From Shinella sp032095155 (GTDB lineage Bacteria; Pseudomonadota; Alphaproteobacteria; Rhizobiales; Rhizobiaceae), in the NCBI RefSeq assembly GCF_049199905.1, contig NZ_JBLZPK010000057.1, positions 62,001-126,000 on the forward strand: DNA of 64,000 bases, read 5' to 3'. A program made the translations under genes and the position numbers. The notes under the pieces were generated by a model. The model was not told where the DNA came from, searched no databases, and saw nothing but the letters and a program-made list of their open reading frames with translations. Each line of letters begins with the position of its first letter. Position 1 is the stretch's first letter. Shown piece by piece: positions 25,653-34,168 of this stretch.

Positions 25653-26669
25653 ATGACCGCCAAGAACCCGCTTGCCGCCCTGCTTGCCGAAAAGCCCTTC
25701 CTGCTCGCCGACGGTGCGACCGGCACCTCGCTCTTCGCCATGGGCCTGGAAGCCGGTGAAGCGCCGGAACTGTGGAACGAGGCGAAGCCGGAAAACATCA
25801 CGAAGCTGCACCAGGACTTCGTCGATGCCGGCGCCGATATCATCCTCACCAACACCTTCGGCGGCACGCGCCATCGCCTGAAGCTGCACCATGCGCAGGA
25901 CCGCGTCTTCGACCTCAACAAGAAGGCTGCTGAGATCGCCCGCGCCGTTGCCGACAAGGCGGACCGTACGGTGATCGTCGCCGGCTCCGTCGGCCCGACG
26001 GGCGAGTTGCTCGTGCCGCTCGGCGCGCTGACCTATGACGACGCCGTTTCCGCCTTCATCGAGCAGATCGAGGGTCTCAAGGCCGGTGGCGCCGATGTCG
26101 CCTGGATCGAGACCATGTCTTCGCCCGAGGAAATCCGCGCCGCCGCGGAGGGAGCCACCAAGGTCGGCATGCCCTTCGTCTACACCGGCTCCTTCGACAC
26201 GGCCGGCAAGACGATGATGGGCCTGCATCCCCGCGATATCCACGGCGTTGCCGGCGATATCGGTGCGGGTCCGCTCGCCGTTGGCGCGAACTGCGGCGTC
26301 GGCGCGTCCGATATTCTCTCCTCGCTACTCGACATGACCGGGGCCGATCCGTCCGCGACCGTCGTCGTCAAGGGCAATTGCGGCATCCCGGAATTCCGCG
26401 GCTCGGAAATCTACTATTCCGGCACACCGCCGCTGATGGCCGAATATGCCCGCCTCGCCCGCGACGCCGGCGCGCGCATCATCGGCGGCTGCTGCGGCAC
26501 CTCCTGCGAACACCTCGCCGCCATGCGCGTGGCGCTCGATGCCCACGAGACGCGTGAGCGCCCCACCCTCCAAGCCATCGTCGAAAAGATCGGCCCGCTG
26601 CGCAACAAGACTGCCGACGAAAGCGCCGCCCAGCCGACACGCGAGCGCGGCAGCCGCCGCCGCAGCTAA
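25653..26669 (+). CDS. bmt: Betaine-homocysteine S-methyltransferase
   Basis: Transfers one methyl of glycine betaine to homocysteine, giving methionine and dimethylglycine. The 338-residue protein is a zinc-dependent TIM barrel: zinc Cys in GANCG (C214) and in the pair GGCCGT (C280, C281), and the N-terminal LADGATGTSL and TNTFGGTRHRL segments are typical of homocysteine methyltransferases. It sits directly after the betaine transporter, separated by a terminator and its own palindromic operator. Substrate could be another methyl donor, but the betaine context is strong. Confidence 0.9.
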   Translation: MTAKNPLAALLAEKPFLLADGATGTSLFAMGLEAGEAPELWNEAKPENITKLHQDFVDAGADIILTNTFGGTRHRLKLHHAQDRVFDLNKKAAEIARAVADKADRTVIVAGSVGPTGELLVPLGALTYDDAVSAFIEQIEGLKAGGADVAWIETMSSPEEIRAAAEGATKVGMPFVYTGSFDTAGKTMMGLHPRDIHGVAGDIGAGPLAVGANCGVGASDILSSLLDMTGADPSATVVVKGNCGIPEFRGSEIYYSGTPPLMAEYARLARDAGARIIGGCCGTSCEHLAAMRVALDAHETRERPTLQAIVEKIGPLRNKTADESAAQPTRERGSRRRS

Positions 26670-26694
26670 GACCGCTCCCTTCCGGTCAAAGATC

Positions 26695-26727
26695 AGCCGC
26701 CCCGGCCTTCGCCGCGGGCGGCTTTTT
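26695..26727 (+). terminator. Rho-independent terminator after bmt
   Basis: Stem AGCCGCCC / GGGCGGCT around CGGCCTTCGCCGC, followed by TTTTT. Confidence 0.85.
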
Positions 26728-26824
26728 CATGCGCGTAGCTATCGTCATTACCTGCAAAGTAATCGATCCGCCGCACGGCACCGCCTAGGGTTCTCTGATC
26801 GAAACAGCTTCACAGGAGAGCCCG

Positions 26825-27148
26825 ATGACCACCTACGCAATCGCCCACCTTCGCAACGTCGCCTTCGGCCCCGAGATCATCGCCTATCTGGAAGGCATCG
26901 ATGTCACCATGGCGCCCTACGGTGGAGCCTTCGTGCTGCACGGCGACGGCAACAAACATGTGCTGGAAGGCGCCTTTGCCGGCGACATCATCATGCTGTC
27001 CTTTCCGGACCGCAAGGCGGCGGAAGACTGGTACGCGTCACCCGCCTATCAGGACATTCTGCCGCTGCGCACCCGAAATTCCGATGGAGATGTGCTGCTG
27101 ATTGACGGCGTCGAAAGTGGACACAAGGCGACCGATATTCTGGACTAG
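26825..27148 (+). CDS. DUF1330 family protein
   Basis: A 107-residue cytoplasmic protein of the dimeric ferredoxin-like (alpha/beta barrel) fold. The pattern AYLEGIDVTMAPYGGAFVLHG, then MLSFPDRKAAEDWYASPAYQ is typical of DUF1330. The function of the family is unknown. GGAGAG precedes the ATG, and a terminator follows, so it is a single-gene unit. Confidence 0.85.
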   Translation: MTTYAIAHLRNVAFGPEIIAYLEGIDVTMAPYGGAFVLHGDGNKHVLEGAFAGDIIMLSFPDRKAAEDWYASPAYQDILPLRTRNSDGDVLLIDGVESGHKATDILD

Positions 27149-27163
27149 CCGTCAGGGAAGATA

Positions 27164-27193
27164 GCCTCGCAGGCAGACCCGCGAGGCCTTTTT
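27164..27193 (+). terminator. Rho-independent terminator after the DUF1330 gene
   Basis: Stem GCCTCGC (27164-27170) / GCGAGGC (27181-27187), loop AGGCAGACCC, then TTTTT. It ends just before the convergent aminotransferase stop. Confidence 0.85.
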
Positions 27194-27195
27194 AA

Positions 27196-28329
27196 TCAGG
27201 CTTCCGACAGGAACTCCCGCCACGCGGCAAGACCCGCCTCAATGTTCTTGCGCCCGACACCAACACGGAAACGATCCTTCGGCACAGGCAGGAGATCGGA
27301 GACGAAGAGGCTGGAGGGAAGCAGCAAAACCCCCTTCTCCTCGACCAGCCGGCGGCAATGCTCTTCCACGCCGTCCTTGCCGAGATAGCGCGTGAAGGCG
27401 ACGCAGCCACCATCGGGTGCGACCCATTCATAGAGATCGGGGTAGTCGGCAAAGAAGGCGCCGATCTTGGCGATATTCTCCGCACAGAGCGCGCGATTGC
27501 GGGCGAAAATCGTCTCGCGCGCCTTGATGGCGATACCTGCCAGCACCTCGGAGGGGCGTGCATTGCAGATCGAGAGATAGTGCTTCATCTTCTCCATGCG
27601 CTCGAGAAGCGCATGGTCCCTGCAGGCGATCCAGCCGATGCGCAGACCCGGCAGGCCATAGGCCTTGGACATGACATTGAGCGAAATGCCCTTGTCGAAG
27701 AGATCGGCCGCCTGCGGCAGGCGCTTGGCATCCTCGATTTCCAGCCCGCGATAGACCTCGTCGGAGAAGAGATGGATGCCGCGCTCGGCGCAAAGCGCGA
27801 CGAGATCCCGGAAAATCACCTGGTCGGCGATCACGCCGGTGGGATTGTTCGGGAAATTGACGGCGATGAGCTTTGTTTCCGGGCGGAGTGCGGCGCGCAC
27901 ATCATCGAGATCGAGTTGCCAGCGGTTTTCCGGCCGCAGCGCGATACCGGTGACCTTGCCGGCAATGGTGACCGGCATGGTTTCCATCGACTGATAGTTC
28001 GGCACCGTGACGATGGCGTGGTCGCCAGGTCCGAGCAGAGCGAGCATGGCGCAGTAAAGCCCCTCCTCCGCGCCCGCGAAGGTGAGGATGTCCGCGCCCG
28101 AGAGCGTTTCATAGGTCGAGGCGATTGTCTCTCGAAGGGCCGGCGCGCCCCAGGTCTCGGTATAGCCGAGCGACACGCGCTCCCAGGCCTCGCGATCCCT
28201 GGGGCCGGCAAGCGCCAAGAGGTCCGACATCGTCATGGTCTCGGCATCGCTCGCCGTCATGTGATGGCGTGCCTTGAACTCCCAGCGCGAAAAATGGGTT
28301 TCGAGGCGGAAATCCGGCAGGGTGGTCAT
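27196..28329 (-). CDS. PLP-dependent class I/II aminotransferase
   Basis: A 377-residue aminotransferase or related PLP enzyme of the aspartate aminotransferase fold: NFPNNPTGV, SDEVYRGLE and the PLP lysine in NVMSKAYGLPGLRIGW. The substrate is not apparent. The ATG at 28329 overlaps the stop of the upstream regulator gene (ATGA) and has AAGGA nine bases upstream; the frame runs open to 28530 inside the regulator. Co-transcription with the YheO-type regulator suggests that this regulator controls its use. Confidence 0.87.
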   Translation of the reverse strand: MTTLPDFRLETHFSRWEFKARHHMTASDAETMTMSDLLALAGPRDREAWERVSLGYTETWGAPALRETIASTYETLSGADILTFAGAEEGLYCAMLALLGPGDHAIVTVPNYQSMETMPVTIAGKVTGIALRPENRWQLDLDDVRAALRPETKLIAVNFPNNPTGVIADQVIFRDLVALCAERGIHLFSDEVYRGLEIEDAKRLPQAADLFDKGISLNVMSKAYGLPGLRIGWIACRDHALLERMEKMKHYLSICNARPSEVLAGIAIKARETIFARNRALCAENIAKIGAFFADYPDLYEWVAPDGGCVAFTRYLGKDGVEEHCRRLVEEKGVLLLPSSLFVSDLLPVPKDRFRVGVGRKNIEAGLAAWREFLSEA

Positions 28330-28973
28330 GACGTCATATCCTTGTGGCTCTGGCGCCGGGCATCGGCGAGATAGTTGTAGATCGAGGCGCGCGACGTGCC
28401 GATGAGGCCGGCGAGGTGATCGACGGCGTTGCGGGTCTGGAAGAGGCCGCGCGCATCGAGGCTTGCGACCAGCGCCACGCGGTCGCCCTTCTTGAGGGCG
28501 GACAGCGCAAGGCCGTGGCTGCGGAGCCAATCGTGCAGCGCCGTGTTGATTTCCTCGCGCCAGTCGCCGGCAAACAGCGACGGCGGGCGCGGCGCGGCGG
28601 CACCGGTGAAGGCGGCGAGCAGCTTCGCCGCCGCCTCGAAATGCGAGACATCCATATTGATGCAGAGCAGGCCCAGCGCCTGGCCAAACTCGTCCTTCAG
28701 CACCGACGTCACGGATTTCAGGCGTCGGCCATCCTCGCCGATCTTTTCATAGGGACCATAGACACCGCCCTCGCCCACATCCGAAAGCGTCTCGCCGACC
28801 AGCGATTCCATGCCCGGCTTGCGGCCGGAAAAGGCGTTCCAGATACCGGCGATCAGGCCCGTTTCGAGATCGTGCAGCACGACTTCCGCATGGGGGTAGA
28901 GAAGCGTTGAGATGGCCGCGGCCGTCGCGGCATACTGGCGGAGCAACAGATCGGCATTTGCTGAATCGAACAT
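28326..28973 (-). CDS. YheO-type transcriptional regulator (PAS-like domain plus HTH)
   Basis: About 215 residues. The N-terminal part, with AVVLHDLETGLIAGIWN-like HAEVVLHDLETGLIAGIWN and FGQALGLLCINMDVS, matches the YheO PAS-like domain, and the C-terminal part with GTSRASIYNYLADAR is the HTH_22 domain. The frame extends to 29072 but the upstream part is AT-rich and looks like promoter. The ATG at 28973 has no clear ribosome site. It heads a two-gene operon with the aminotransferase, and an operator-like pair of direct repeats lies upstream. Confidence 0.8.
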   Translation of the reverse strand: MFDSANADLLLRQYAATAAAISTLLYPHAEVVLHDLETGLIAGIWNAFSGRKPGMESLVGETLSDVGEGGVYGPYEKIGEDGRRLKSVTSVLKDEFGQALGLLCINMDVSHFEAAAKLLAAFTGAAAPRPPSLFAGDWREEINTALHDWLRSHGLALSALKKGDRVALVASLDARGLFQTRNAVDHLAGLIGTSRASIYNYLADARRQSHKDMTS

Positions 28974-28993
28974 GGCGGCACACAATCGAAAAA

Positions 28994-29029
28994 TGGATAT
29001 TTTGTCAATATTGGATTTTACGTCCAAAT
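28994..29029. promoter_or_regulatory. Two adjacent 18-base direct repeats upstream of the YheO-type regulator
   Basis: TGGATATTTTGTCAATAT (28994-29011) is followed directly by TGGATTTTACGTCCAAAT (29012-29029); both share TGGAT, GTC and the final AT. The region is AT-rich, as in promoters here, and lies between the regulator and the divergent 115-residue ORF. Likely operator for the adjacent regulator. Confidence 0.5.
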
Positions 29030-29099
29030 TTATTTGAGCCGCTTGCGAGGCCTTTTGCAGCGTCCTATCCAAGGGGAAGACGATTCTGAGGGAATGATC

Positions 29100-29447
29100 A
29101 TGAGCGCTGACCTTGCAGCTTTTCCGGACCGGGACACCGTGGCCGACAAGCTTGCTGTCCTTGACGATGGCGAGAAAGCCTATCTGCGCCTTCTACTGGA
29201 AAACGCCCAGCAGGACGAAAATCTGCTGGAAGGCCTCGATGTCTGCCTGAACCGCGCGGCAGCGGCTTCCTTCCTCAACTCGCTGAAGCTGGAAAAGCTC
29301 GGGGAATGGCTGGGTGAGACCGCGCCTGTGCGGCTACAGATTCGCCTGATGGAAACCGCCCGCTCCAGCCAGCACGCCGCCTATGCCGCGTTCCGCGCCG
29401 GCCTCACCCGTTCCGGCGGCCTAGAAAAGGCCTATCCGAAAGCCTGA
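29100..29447 (+). CDS. Hypothetical cytoplasmic protein, 115 residues
   Basis: MSADLAAFPDRDTVADKLAV starts a mostly helical, Leu/Ala/Glu-rich protein without signal peptide or membrane segment. I do not recognise the family. I chose the ATG at 29100, with GAGGG eight bases upstream, over the one at 29094, which abuts the ribosome site. It is divergent from the YheO-type regulator and its 3' end overlaps the convergent LysR gene by 16 bases. Confidence 0.65.
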   Translation: MSADLAAFPDRDTVADKLAVLDDGEKAYLRLLLENAQQDENLLEGLDVCLNRAAAASFLNSLKLEKLGEWLGETAPVRLQIRLMETARSSQHAAYAAFRAGLTRSGGLEKAYPKA

Positions 29448-30346
29448 TCGGCGCTGGCTGCCAGCGGCGCGAAGGATTTGCGGATCAGGTTGGCCATGCC
29501 GTCGATGGCTGGCCCGCCCCTGCGTGGATTGCGCTTCAGCACGACACGTGACGAATCGACCGCCGGAAACCCGTCTGCCGATGTCAGTTCCCGCGCACCC
29601 GGCGGAATGTTGCTGCGGGCGAGCGGGGCGATGGCAAGCCCGCTTTCAATGGCGGAACGCAGGCCGCTGCTCGTGTCGCTGGTATAGGCAACGCGGTAGG
29701 GGATCGCATGGCGCTCCAGAGAGCGTTGCGCAAACTCCCGGCACCAGACCGAGCGCCGGTAGAAGGCGACCGGCACCGGCCGTTCCAGATGCAGGTTATG
29801 GGCGACGGACGCCACCCAGACCGTCGGATCGATCGCCAGAAGCTCACCGGAAATACCGCCGTCCCATTCGAAGATGACAGCCAGATCGAGCTCGTCCGCC
29901 TCCAGCGCCTCCATCTGCTGGGCGGTATAGCCGCAAAACACCGTCACCTCCGTGCCGGGATGGGCTTCCGCAAAACCGGCCAGCGCATTGGGCAGAACCG
30001 TCTGATTGTATTCCTCCGGGATGCCGACGCGCACCGGCCCGTCCAGCGGCAGGGTGCGCATCGCCGCCGTCGTCTCATCGACCAGTCCGACAATGCGCCT
30101 AGCAAAGGGCAACAGCCGCTGCCCCTCCATCGTCAGGGCGACACCGCGCGGCCCCCGCTCGAAGAGTTTCGCCCCGACGGATTCTTCCAGCTTGCGCACC
30201 TGCATGCTGATCGCAGACTGCGTGCGCGCAAGCTTGTCCGCCGCATGGGTGACATTGCCCGCCTGCGCGACGGCAACGAAAATCCTGAGCAGATCGCTTT
30301 CGAGAGGTGGATACATGCTGTCATCGCTTTTTCTGATGTCAGCCAT
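29432..30346 (-). CDS. LysR-family transcriptional regulator
   Basis: A 304-residue protein with an N-terminal winged helix (LLRIFVAVAQAGNVTHAADK, QSAISMQVRKLE) and a periplasmic-binding-type effector domain. The first few residues are uncertain: ATG at 30346 or at 30316, neither with a good ribosome site. Divergent from a DUF1127 gene, the same arrangement as at 46073-47325. The target is probably the divergent gene and itself. Confidence 0.9.
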   Translation of the reverse strand: MADIRKSDDSMYPPLESDLLRIFVAVAQAGNVTHAADKLARTQSAISMQVRKLEESVGAKLFERGPRGVALTMEGQRLLPFARRIVGLVDETTAAMRTLPLDGPVRVGIPEEYNQTVLPNALAGFAEAHPGTEVTVFCGYTAQQMEALEADELDLAVIFEWDGGISGELLAIDPTVWVASVAHNLHLERPVPVAFYRRSVWCREFAQRSLERHAIPYRVAYTSDTSSGLRSAIESGLAIAPLARSNIPPGARELTSADGFPAVDSSRVVLKRNPRRGGPAIDGMANLIRKSFAPLAASADQAFG

Positions 30347-30354
30347 AATCGCTA

Positions 30355-30365
30355 TTCGTTTGTGA
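30355..30365. promoter_or_regulatory. TTCGTTTG motif upstream of DUF1127 gene (copy 1)
   Basis: TTCGTTTGTGA lies 49 bases before the DUF1127 start and a few bases from the LysR start. The motif recurs as TTCGTTTGATTGA before both other DUF1127 genes in the window (47038-47050 and 47344-47356). Candidate site for the LysR regulators. Confidence 0.45.
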
Positions 30366-30413
30366 AATGTCTATGGCTTTGCTTGGCTCTGCGCAGAAGG
30401 AAAGGCGCATGGC

Positions 30414-30695
30414 ATGAATATTCTCAAGACATTGCACGGTATCTGGGAGCGTTATCGCCAGAAACGGACGGAGCGGGAGGCGCTGCGCATGCTCATCGCG
30501 CGCGGCGACAGACGGTTGTTGCGCGATGTGGGCCTCGATCTTGTCGAGGGCAACAGGCCGGGCTGCGAACCCTTGCCGCAAACGAAAGAGAGGCGCTGGA
30601 CAGCGCCCCTCATCCGCCTGCCGGCCCCTTCTCCCCGCAAGCGGAGCGAAGGGGATGGCGCGGCGGTTTCCTCAAGCAACAGGCCGGCCGCGTAG
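30414..30695 (+). CDS. DUF1127 protein with a repeat-derived C-terminal extension
   Basis: 93 residues. Residues 1-45 hold an Arg-rich DUF1127 domain (IWERYRQKRTEREALRMLIA, then RDVGLD). Small DUF1127 proteins in alphaproteobacteria act in RNA turnover and in phosphate/stress adaptation. From about residue 60 the frame runs through an intergenic repeat (30605-30654), giving TAPLIRLPAPSPRKRSEGDG, so the tail is probably not a conserved part. AAGGAAAGG precedes the ATG. Confidence 0.75.
   Translation: MNILKTLHGIWERYRQKRTEREALRMLIARGDRRLLRDVGLDLVEGNRPGCEPLPQTKERRWTAPLIRLPAPSPRKRSEGDGAAVSSSNRPAA
30605..30654 (+). repeat. Intergenic repeat read into the DUF1127 C-terminus
   Basis: GCCCCTCATCCGCCTGCCGG, followed by CCCCTTCTCCCCGC and a purine-rich complement. 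This pattern (CTCATCC-GCCTGCCGGC-CTTCTCCCC) is a frequent intergenic element in rhizobia; a related CTGCCGGCATCTCCCCC element occurs at 62819-62850. Confidence 0.55.
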
Positions 30696-30709
30696 GGAGC
30701 GTTCTTCCC

Positions 30710-32752
30710 TCACTTTCCGCCGGAAAGGCCCTGCGCCAGTTGCACCAGCTTGACGAATTCCGCGCGGTAGCCGAACGGATCGTTGCCCCTTGCGGCTTCG
30801 GCAAGGCCGAGGATCGAGCCGTAGGCATAGTCCTGCAGGGCTGAAACGCCCTTCAGCTTCTGCCCGAAGGCTGCGACCGCGACGGAGAAGCGGATGTCCG
30901 TCGAGGCCGCGTTCACGTCGGCAACCGCATTGGCATCCGTCACCGGCATCGTCACGAGTTCGCTCTTGTCGCCATCCGGCTTCTTCCAGCGCATCTTCAG
31001 GAAGGCGAGTTCGCCACTGCCGGAAGCGGAGGTCGTAGCAGCATCCGCCTTGCCGTAGCGCAAGGGATCGTTCAGCACGGCGGGGCTGCCCTTCGGCGTC
31101 ACCTCGTAGATCGCGGTTACCCGGTGGCCAGAGCCTATATCGCCGGCATCGACCTTGTCGTTGTTGAAATCCTCGCGGTTGAGAATGCGGGTCTCGTAGC
31201 CGATCAGGCGATATTCGGCGACGCGTTCCGGATTGAACTCGATCTGGAATTTCACGTCCTTGGCGATGGGGAAGAGCGACGACCCCGCCTCTTCCACCAG
31301 CGTCTTCTGCGCCTCGGCCAGCGTATCGATATAGGCGGCGGTGCCGTTGCCGTTCTGCGCCAGCGTCTGCATCATGCCGTCATTGTAGTTGCCGCGGCCG
31401 AAGCCGAGCACGGAGAGGAAAATGCCGCTCTTGCGGCGCTCCTCGATGATGCGCTTCAGATCCTCGTCGCTTGCCGGGCCAACGTTGAAATCGCCGTCCG
31501 TCGCCAGCATGACGCGGTTGACGCCGTCCTTCTTGAAGGCCTTTTCCGCCAGCTTGTAAGCCGCCTCGATACCCTGAGCACCCGCCGTCGAACCGCCGGG
31601 CTGGAGATTGTCGATAGCGTCGAGGATTTTCTGGCGTTCCCTTGCCGCCGTCGGCTCCAGCACCACGCCGGCATCGCCGGCATAGGTGACGATCGAGACC
31701 GTATCCGTCTCCTTCAGCTTGCCGACCAGCAGGCGGAAGGCGCTCTTGAGCAGCGGCAGCTTGTCGTCCTCGTCCATCGAGCCGGAGACATCGATCAGGA
31801 AGACGAGGTTGGCCGACGGCTGCTGCGTCGCCACGGTCTCGAAACCCTTGATGCCGATATGCAGGAGTTCGGTGTCCTTGTTCCACGGCGTCGGCATGAC
31901 GGTGACGGTGGCGTTGAACGGCCTTTCCGCCGTCTCCGGCCCCTTCCAGTCATAGGGGAAATAGTTGACCAGTTCCTCGACGCGCACCGAATCCGGCTCC
32001 GGCAGGCTGCCGCCGAGCAGCGCGCCGCGCATATAGGAATAGGAGGCCGTATCGACATCCGCCGAGAAGGTCGAGACCGGATCGGTGGCGACGCTCTTGA
32101 CCGGGTTCGGATCGGCGGAGGCGAAGCGCTCGCGGTTTTCCTCCGGCATGGGCATGGCGATGGAATCCGCGACGGCCGAGGGCTGCGTCACCGTGCGGCT
32201 GAGCGCCTGCATATTGGCGGCCCCGCCGACGGCAAGCGATTCCGGCATCGCCTCTGCCATTTCCTCGTCACGGCTTTCGGCAAGGGGGGCGGGTTCGGCA
32301 GCAAGCGTCGTCGTCTCCTTTGCGGTATCGGCGGCGATCTTGCCGTCGATCTCCGTTTCGACAGTGGCCGGTACCTCGGCCTTTGCCTTCTTCGCTTCCG
32401 GCTTGCGGGCACGCAGGTCGGTATCAACAGGCTTTACGGCGATCTCCGTCTGCGTGGTCAGCGGCACCGTGCCGTTGCGCACCATTTCATAGGTGACGAG
32501 GCCTGCGACGGGCACGACGAGCAAGGTGGCAAGCGCCGAGCCGGCCAGAAATTTGCGGTTCATGATAGGGCTCCATATCCGGTTGAAGATGGAGCTTGGA
32601 CGCTCACCCGCAGTCGATCCTTGGGCGGCACCTGCATTTTTTTCCGCATCGTCGAAAGCCTGCATGGCAACGGCAAGCGCTGCGGCACGGGCCGAAGCAT
32701 CGGCGGCCGGTGGCGTGCGGCGGGCGAGTTTTTCGAGGTCGAGATCGGTCAT
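30710..32752 (-). CDS. Membrane-anchored von Willebrand factor A domain protein (YfbK type) with anti-sigma-like N-terminus
   Basis: 680 residues. Residues 1-62 are a charged cytoplasmic part, residues 67-87 a membrane segment (LAGSALATLLVVPVAGLVTY), then an Ala/Lys/Glu-rich linker, a von_Willebrand N-terminal domain (FSADVDTASYSYMRG), a vWA domain with intact metal site D321-V-S-G-S325, and a DUF3520-type C-terminal part. The gene lies 14 bases after an ECF sigma gene, where anti-sigma factors normally sit. I infer that the N-terminal part could bind the sigma factor and the vWA part sense a periplasmic partner. GGAAGGATAGG precedes the ATG. Confidence 0.87.
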   Translation of the reverse strand: MTDLDLEKLARRTPPAADASARAAALAVAMQAFDDAEKNAGAAQGSTAGERPSSIFNRIWSPIMNRKFLAGSALATLLVVPVAGLVTYEMVRNGTVPLTTQTEIAVKPVDTDLRARKPEAKKAKAEVPATVETEIDGKIAADTAKETTTLAAEPAPLAESRDEEMAEAMPESLAVGGAANMQALSRTVTQPSAVADSIAMPMPEENRERFASADPNPVKSVATDPVSTFSADVDTASYSYMRGALLGGSLPEPDSVRVEELVNYFPYDWKGPETAERPFNATVTVMPTPWNKDTELLHIGIKGFETVATQQPSANLVFLIDVSGSMDEDDKLPLLKSAFRLLVGKLKETDTVSIVTYAGDAGVVLEPTAARERQKILDAIDNLQPGGSTAGAQGIEAAYKLAEKAFKKDGVNRVMLATDGDFNVGPASDEDLKRIIEERRKSGIFLSVLGFGRGNYNDGMMQTLAQNGNGTAAYIDTLAEAQKTLVEEAGSSLFPIAKDVKFQIEFNPERVAEYRLIGYETRILNREDFNNDKVDAGDIGSGHRVTAIYEVTPKGSPAVLNDPLRYGKADAATTSASGSGELAFLKMRWKKPDGDKSELVTMPVTDANAVADVNAASTDIRFSVAVAAFGQKLKGVSALQDYAYGSILGLAEAARGNDPFGYRAEFVKLVQLAQGLSGGK

Positions 32753-32766
32753 ATCCTATCCTTCCG

Positions 32767-33288
32767 TCACGCGGCGGCATCGCGCAAAAGCACCTTCAGG
32801 CGCTTGCGGGCTTCGTGCACATGCCAGGAAATCGTCGTTTCGGCGCAGCCGAGCACATCGGCCGCCGCAGCGTGGCTCAGGCCCTCGCCATAGATCAGCA
32901 ACACGGCATCGCGCTGCTTGTCCGGCAGTTGCCGCACAGCCTGCCAAAGCTCCTCGCTGCCCTCGTCCGTCGGACCACCGTCCAGCACCGCCTGTTCGCG
33001 CAGATAGGCCGCATCGCGCCATTCGGCGCGGCGGCGCTTGCGCATCTGGTCGCGCGCGGCATTCAACGTCACTGTATAGAGCCAGGTGCCGAAGCGGCTC
33101 GTGCCCTTGAAGCCGCGGATGGCATTGGCGAGGCGGACGCAGACCTCCTGCGCCACATCCTCGGCATCCTGCCGGTCGCCGCACCATCGCCAGGCGACGG
33201 CATGAATGAAATCATAGCGGCTTTCGATCAGGGCGGCGAAGGCCTGCCCGTCTCCCAAAGCCGCCTTTTCGACGAGTTCTGTTTCCAC
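32767..33288 (-). CDS. ECF-type RNA polymerase sigma factor
   Basis: 173 residues with region 2 (YDFIHAVAWRWCGDRQDAEDV, FGTWLYTVTLNAARDQMRKR) and region 4 (LPDKQRDAVLLIYGEGLSHA and the HTH CAETTISWHVHEARKRL). It starts with GTG at 33288, preceded by GGATGGA. Co-transcribed with the vWA-domain protein, its likely regulator. The regulon cannot be told from this window. Confidence 0.92.
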   Translation of the reverse strand: METELVEKAALGDGQAFAALIESRYDFIHAVAWRWCGDRQDAEDVAQEVCVRLANAIRGFKGTSRFGTWLYTVTLNAARDQMRKRRRAEWRDAAYLREQAVLDGGPTDEGSEELWQAVRQLPDKQRDAVLLIYGEGLSHAAAADVLGCAETTISWHVHEARKRLKVLLRDAAA

Positions 33289-33318
33289 GGGTCCATCCCG
33301 ATTGCGTGCACTATCCTC

Positions 33319-33334
33319 TCAGACGTGTGTCTGA
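33319..33334. promoter_or_regulatory. Perfect 16-base palindrome upstream of the sigma factor gene
   Basis: TCAGAC-GTGT-GTCTGA, 31 bases before the GTG start. Its position suits an operator; no matching regulator is identified. Confidence 0.4.
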
Positions 33335-33366
33335 TGACGATCCTTGGGTGACTCACGAAAAAAATC

Positions 33367-34119
33367 TCACCAGGGCAGATTTTTCACCACGGCGATGATC
33401 GTGCCCATCACCGCATCCCGGTCACGCCACCGGATTTCCGGGGCATAGAGGCTGGAAATGCTGCCATCGAGGAACAGCGCATTCTTGCTCTGAAGCCGGT
33501 CGCGGAAGAGCGTCGCGAAATCGTGGAAGCGCACCGGATCGTTGGAGATGGCGAACGCGACGCGCCCGTCCGGCAGGATGCCGACGCCGTTGCGGATCTG
33601 CAGGCTCGTCGCATCGGGCAGGAAACGCGGATGGATATTTCCGTCGACAACCAGCATCGGCCCGGATTGCGTCGCCTCACGCGGCGAAAGGTCGGCTTTC
33701 GCGAAGGCTTCGGTCTCCATCACGCCGGCCTTGCCATCGCCCACCCAGAATACACCGTTCGGCTTCATGAAGAAATTGCCGAAGGCATCGGCATGGTTGA
33801 GCTCACCCGTCTCCCGGCCCTGCTCGACCAACAGCCCGACCGGTCCATAACCCGGATGATACATGCCGCCGTTCATGGCGAAACTCGTGTGCTGGCCATT
33901 GCGCAGGAGATGGGTGTTGAGCTGATCATAGGTCGCACCCCGCGTCTCCAGCGTTCCCGCGCCAAAAAGCCGGATCGTGTCCGTGGCGGGATCGAAGGTG
34001 CAGACGGTGTAGCGGCCGGAGAGATGCTCGATCTCGGCACATTTGGGCGGCTCGGCCATGGCAACGCTCCGCAAAGCAAGGGTGGCAAACAGGAAGGAGA
34101 AGAATAGAAAGGCTCGCAT
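33367..34119 (-). CDS. Secreted phosphodiester glycosidase family (NAGPA/DUF2233) protein
   Basis: 250 residues with a signal peptide (FLFFSFLFATLALRSVAMA). The motif FAMNGGMYHPGYGPVGLLVE and the later DGSISSLYAPE are typical of the NAGPA domain, known in phosphodiester glycosidases and in sporulation and exopolysaccharide proteins. The substrate is unknown. The open frame continues to 34476 on the other side of the start without coding character. Confidence 0.8.
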   Translation of the reverse strand: MRAFLFFSFLFATLALRSVAMAEPPKCAEIEHLSGRYTVCTFDPATDTIRLFGAGTLETRGATYDQLNTHLLRNGQHTSFAMNGGMYHPGYGPVGLLVEQGRETGELNHADAFGNFFMKPNGVFWVGDGKAGVMETEAFAKADLSPREATQSGPMLVVDGNIHPRFLPDATSLQIRNGVGILPDGRVAFAISNDPVRFHDFATLFRDRLQSKNALFLDGSISSLYAPEIRWRDRDAVMGTIIAVVKNLPW

Positions 34120-34168
34120 ATCCCAATGGCTCGGCTGGCAATGCGGCGAATTTAAAGACGAACCGCCG

